Shown: piece by piece, positions 7,907 to 9,642 of the stretch
Layout: every line of letters begins with the position of its first letter
How positions within the stretch are numbered: position 1 is the first letter of the stretch
Notes under the pieces: model-generated
Told to the model about the DNA's origin: nothing
Seen by the model: the letters and a program-made list of their open reading frames with translations, nothing else
Databases searched by the model: none
Translations under genes and position numbers: made by a program
DNA from: Chlamydiota bacterium
Lineage (GTDB): Bacteria; Chlamydiota; Chlamydiia; Chlamydiales; SM23-39
Length of the DNA stretch: 9,642 nucleotides
Assembly: GCA_021772165.1 (NCBI GenBank)
Contig: JAJFMM010000123.1
Location: 1-9,642 of the forward strand
Reading direction: 5' to 3'

Positions 7907-7951
7907 GAAAAAGAGCTGGCTCTCAATGTGATGAGCAAAAAGAGCCGAGCT
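7907..7951 (-). terminator. Putative rho-independent terminator after the 7958-8449 gene
   Basis: Read on the minus strand, AGCT-C-GGCTCT (7951-7941) pairs with AGAGCC-AGCT (7923-7914): ten pairs with one bulged C and a loop of 17 bases. CTTTTTC (7913-7907) follows. It lies seven bases after the stop codon of the gene at 7958-8449. The long loop makes it an imperfect candidate. If it works, the broken gene at 7890 and the intact gene at 7547 receive only read-through or need another promoter. Confidence 0.45.
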
Positions 7952-7957
7952 AAGAAA

Positions 7958-8449
7958 CTAGTCTGAAATTGTTTCAGGTGCAGACCAAGTCACCGTTCCT
8001 GAGTAAAGACGGCTGGACTGCATCCCTTGCTTTTTATTTTTCCAGAGCAAGGTGGCGGTTCCTGCAGGATCCAAGGTCAAAGATGGCTGCGAGCAGCGCT
8101 CTCCCGGGGGGGATAGGACTACTGTTGCTGTCCAGGTTTCGCCGATCAACTTGAGAGAAGAGCAGACCTCTCCCGAGCCGGTAGTCCAGGTACGAATGCA
8201 ATTACCGATTCTATCAATATCAAGGAGGATTTTCTTCGGAATAAATGCATCGCTACCCGGGACGACTGTAGAGGGAGACCAAGCTCCGGCTCTGTATTCG
8301 GAGACTCTTACTCCTGTTGTCTCTTTTATACCCCAGGTAGACACCGCTTCACCTGTCGGTCCAGTAGCAATACTGCTCTGGAATTCTCCTTGAGCGAATA
8401 GGGAGGACATAGAAATCATCAGGCTAAATAGCATGGTAATTTTCTGCAT
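7958..8449 (-). CDS. Small secreted repeat protein, type 1 paralogue
   Basis: A 163-residue paralogue of the 7056-7547 product with identical length and identical tryptophan spacing (W39, W88, W136 and W57, W106, W155). The signal peptide MQKITMLFSLMISMSSLFAQ is nearly the same, and the DNA of the leader region is visibly more alike than the rest. The mature sequence has diverged (GVRVSEYRAGAWSPS, GNCIRTW, WKNKKQGMQSS), while the W, P-G-S, G-N and W-S-x-P-E positions stay. It has three cysteines (C84, C96, C119), of which only the VCSS cysteine is shared with its closest relative. ATG 8449 is preferred over an upstream TTG at 8455 because AAAGGA then lies eight bases upstream, exactly as in the paralogue. 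It starts 33 bases after the stop of the 8483-8983 gene, so the two are probably co-transcribed. Unknown function; three-bladed propeller-like fold inferred. Confidence 0.85.
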   Translation of the reverse strand: MQKITMLFSLMISMSSLFAQGEFQSSIATGPTGEAVSTWGIKETTGVRVSEYRAGAWSPSTVVPGSDAFIPKKILLDIDRIGNCIRTWTTGSGEVCSSLKLIGETWTATVVLSPPGERCSQPSLTLDPAGTATLLWKNKKQGMQSSRLYSGTVTWSAPETISD

Positions 8450-8482
8450 GATCAAAATCCTTTAAGGTTAAATTTCGTTTGT

Positions 8483-8983
8483 TTACTCATCGAGGAGTAT
8501 TTCAGGTAAAGACCAGACCGTAGAGGCTGACAGAAGTCGGCTTGCTTGCAGGCCGTTGACTGTATCTAGCCAAATGAGTGTGGCATTTCCACCAATATCT
8601 AAAGAGAGGATGGGGTCGAGAGAGTAATTCTCGGGCGTAGAAACAACAGCCGCTGTAGTCCAGCTTTGCCCAACTAACTTGACCGATGACATGACTGTGC
8701 CATCATTTGAATTTCCCCAGGCCACGATAATATTTCCTGTTGCATCCATTTCAATAAGAATAGGCCAAGGGTCGGTCTCTTCGCTGCCTGGAATGGTTGT
8801 GGTGGAGGACCATGCTCCTAAACTATAAATCGATACACGGACATCGTGGTTTTGATTGTCGGCCCATGTTGCTACAGTGTCTCCAGTGGCATTACTTGCA
8901 AGTGCCCAAAAATATTCATTTTGAGCCATGGCCGGTACTGCAGCTAGCACGAGAGCTGCGTAAAGAACTCTTAAGAATCTCAT
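8483..8983 (-). CDS. Small secreted repeat protein, type 2 paralogue
   Basis: A 166-residue exported protein of unknown function and the only intact type 2 member in the window. The signal peptide MRFLRVLYAALVLAAVPAMA is followed by QNEYFWALASNATGD. The three units have W40, W89 and W138 (first tryptophan) and W58, W108 and W157 (second), a period of 49-50 residues. Key motifs are IPGSEETDPWP, DATGNIIVAWG, KLVGQSWTTA, DIGGNATLIW and TVWSLPEILLDE. Unlike its neighbours it has no cysteine. The ATG at 8983 has GAGG five bases upstream and a good promoter further up, so it probably heads the operon that includes the 7958-8449 gene. The broken copy at 7522-7890 is its closest relative here, sharing the D-NQN-DVRVS and PWP motifs. 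Confidence 0.85.
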   Translation of the reverse strand: MRFLRVLYAALVLAAVPAMAQNEYFWALASNATGDTVATWADNQNHDVRVSIYSLGAWSSTTTIPGSEETDPWPILIEMDATGNIIVAWGNSNDGTVMSSVKLVGQSWTTAAVVSTPENYSLDPILSLDIGGNATLIWLDTVNGLQASRLLSASTVWSLPEILLDE

Positions 8984-9012
8984 AAATACCTCGTTTGGTT
9001 GAAATGTCAGAT

Positions 9013-9041
9013 ATGTTAAGGAATTCTTTATATAGTGTCAA
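9013..9041 (-). promoter_or_regulatory. Putative sigma-70 promoter of the 8983 to 7958 gene pair
   Basis: On the minus strand a perfect -35 box TTGACA (9041-9036) is followed by a 17-base spacer and TAACAT (9018-9013), which matches TATAAT at 4 of 6. An A-rich stretch lies upstream of the -35. Transcription would start near 9006, leaving about 22 bases before ATG 8983. It is the best promoter match I see in the window and sits between the gene and the ligA relic. Confidence 0.65.
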
Positions 9042-9060
9042 AATTTTTTTTAAAGAATCA

Positions 9061-9256
9061 GGCGATGTGAATCGGGAGATTGATGTGAAGGGAAGCTCTC
9101 GCGCAGATCGAAAGGCTCTTGAGTCATGGTGTGTCTCCTCAGAAAAAAGCGAAAAAGAAAGTCTCCGGCCATCCCTTTGTTTTAACGGGTGAACTTGAGC
9201 ACTTTCCCCGAAGCGAGGCCTCCGATCTGATCAAAGAGAGGGGAGGCCGCGTGTAG
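9061..9256 (+). pseudogene. ligA: Broken second copy of the 3' part of ligA
   Basis: Bases 9105-9254 align with ligA 6767-6931. There are 11 mismatches in about 150 aligned bases, and the last 43 or so bases are identical. Fifteen bases (five codons, AGKSF) are missing between two CCTTTG repeats. In the ligA frame it reads IERLLSHGVSPQKKAKKKVSGHPF, then VLTGELEHFPRSEASDLIKERGGRV and a TAG at 9254-9256. Upstream, 9061-9104 aligns more weakly with ligA from 6649. There a 6-base gap, a net 4-base insertion that breaks the frame, and a jump of 72 bases between two AGATCGA copies would explain the sequence. There is no start codon, adenylation domain or complete BRCT domain, so it is a relic. It faces the type 1 paralogue at 9306 just as intact ligA faces the one at 7056. 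Confidence 0.9.
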
Positions 9257-9305
9257 TCGTATAGCTCTTGGTAAAATGTGTAAAATCGAGCTAATTGTAA
9301 AACGC

Positions 9306-9642
9306 TTAATTAAGGGAAAGAGTTTGAGGTGGGGACCAGTCACTCTTTCTGGCCTTGAGATAACACGCCTCTATTCCCTGAGTTTGATTCATCCAAATCA
9401 AAGTGGCGTTGCCCGCAGAATCCAAAGATATCAATGGTTCTACGCAATAGGATCCTTCGGTTGAGAGAACGGTTGTCGTTGACCATGGTCTGCCGGATAA
9501 TTTGACCGAAGAGGCGATGACTCCTGAATCATTTCCCCATACAACAATGATATTTCCTCTCTTATCCATTTCAATGAGAATTTCTGTTGGTTGAAATGCC
9601 TCACTTCCGGGGATGACTTGATAGGGAGTCCAGGCATCTGTT
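9306..9642 (-). CDS. Small secreted repeat protein, type 1 paralogue, N-terminus beyond the window
   Basis: The C-terminal 111 codons of another paralogue; the signal peptide and about the first 50 residues lie right of the window. The frame is open to the edge and begins TDAWTPYQVIPGSEAF, so the methionine at 9569 is internal and not the start. Units two and three are present: MDKRGNIIVVWGNDSGVIASSVKLSG with the RPW second tryptophan, then DSAGNATLIWMNQTQGIEACYL and DWSPPQTLSLN. The WMNQT-G-EA-YL motif is shared with the 7056-7547 product, which places it in type 1. It ends 50 bases after the ligA relic, in convergent orientation. Unknown function. Confidence 0.8.
   Translation of the reverse strand, partial: TDAWTPYQVIPGSEAFQPTEILIEMDKRGNIIVVWGNDSGVIASSVKLSGRPWSTTTVLSTEGSYCVEPLISLDSAGNATLIWMNQTQGIEACYLKARKSDWSPPQTLSLN

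Larger units (their letters stand above)
7056..9642 (-). repeat. Tandem array of paralogous small secreted-protein genes
   Basis: Five related leftward genes or remnants lie here: 7056-7547, 7522-7890 (broken), 7958-8449, 8483-8983 and 9306 to the window edge. Two lineages alternate. Type 1 (first, third and fifth) has leaders beginning M-K/Q-KIT-x-LFSLM-x-SMSSLFAQ where visible, and/or a DP-G-A-LW-N C-terminal unit. Type 2 (second and fourth) has a leader followed by AQ-E, FWA-ASN-T and the D-NQN-DVRVS motif. The short gaps (33 bases between 8483 and 8449; 38 bases between the ancestral stop of the broken gene and 7547) suggest duplicated two-gene units, each type 2 then type 1. The array probably continues to the right. 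Confidence 0.8.

Noticed and set aside
8450..8455. TTG at 8455 as the start of the 7958-8449 gene
   Set aside because: The ATG at 8449 has the same AAAGGA spacing as the 7547 paralogue and gives the same protein length.
8995..9192. A 65-codon plus-strand open frame as a separate small gene
   Set aside because: It overlaps the array promoter and the ligA relic in a frame that is wrong for most of the relic. It is explained by decayed ligA sequence.
9232..9296. Terminator or attachment site downstream of the ligA relic
   Set aside because: A 6-bp inverted repeat (TAGCTC, GAGCTA) with a 20-base loop exists but has no T-run on either strand, and the TAAAA repeats are ordinary AT-rich sequence.
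9306..9569. An 87-residue gene starting at 9569
   Set aside because: The frame stays open to the window edge and upstream residues match the paralogues (P-G-S, I-L-I-E), so the start is beyond the edge.
7056..9642. CRISPR array or insertion sequence as the cause of the repetition
   Set aside because: The repeats are whole diverged genes of about 0.5 kb with no short identical repeats and spacers. No transposase or terminal inverted repeats are visible.

Overview
The window looks like a chromosomal piece of a Chlamydia-related (environmental) bacterium. This is an inference. It rests on a chlamydial-looking glycogen branching enzyme, preceded by an unrecognised conserved-looking gene much as I recall from Chlamydia, an NAD-dependent DNA ligase, and close packing of unrelated housekeeping genes. 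The base composition looks fairly balanced, which would suit some Chlamydia relatives outside the Chlamydiaceae. No rRNA or other phylogenetic marker is present, so the assignment should be confirmed by protein searches.

Left part (1-7059). The 5' half of an amino-acid permease gene runs leftward off the window. From a 134-base divergent intergenic region, a compact rightward cluster starts: mtaB (tRNA methylthiotransferase), a 320-residue protein of unknown function, glgB (glycogen branching enzyme) and ligA (DNA ligase). The genes overlap by 4 bases (mtaB/unknown), lie 35 bases apart (unknown/glgB) and overlap by 1 base (glgB/ligA), so co-transcription and translational coupling are likely. 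The start codons of mtaB and glgB each lie in the 3' arm of an inverted repeat with an 8-base loop.

Right part (7056-9642). A leftward array of small paralogous secreted proteins of about 165 residues faces ligA tail to tail, with overlapping stop codons. Each has a signal peptide followed by three units of about 49 residues carrying two regularly spaced tryptophans, resembling beta-propeller blades. Two lineages alternate: type 1 (7056-7547, 7958-8449 and the partial gene at 9306-9642) and type 2 (8483-8983 and the broken copy at 7522-7890). The genes look like tandemly duplicated type 2/type 1 pairs. A good promoter lies in front of the 8483-8983 gene.

Between that promoter and the last paralogue lies a second, broken copy of the 3' part of ligA (9061-9256). 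It faces the next type 1 gene just as the intact ligA faces the first one, so the duplicated block apparently included the ligA tail. In the well-aligned part, 8 of 11 base differences from intact ligA are synonymous and the two internal deletions visible there and just upstream are multiples of three. The copy therefore seems to have diverged for a time under coding constraint, or to derive from a diverged but functional ligA allele. The array plus the ligA relic is the most interesting part of the window.
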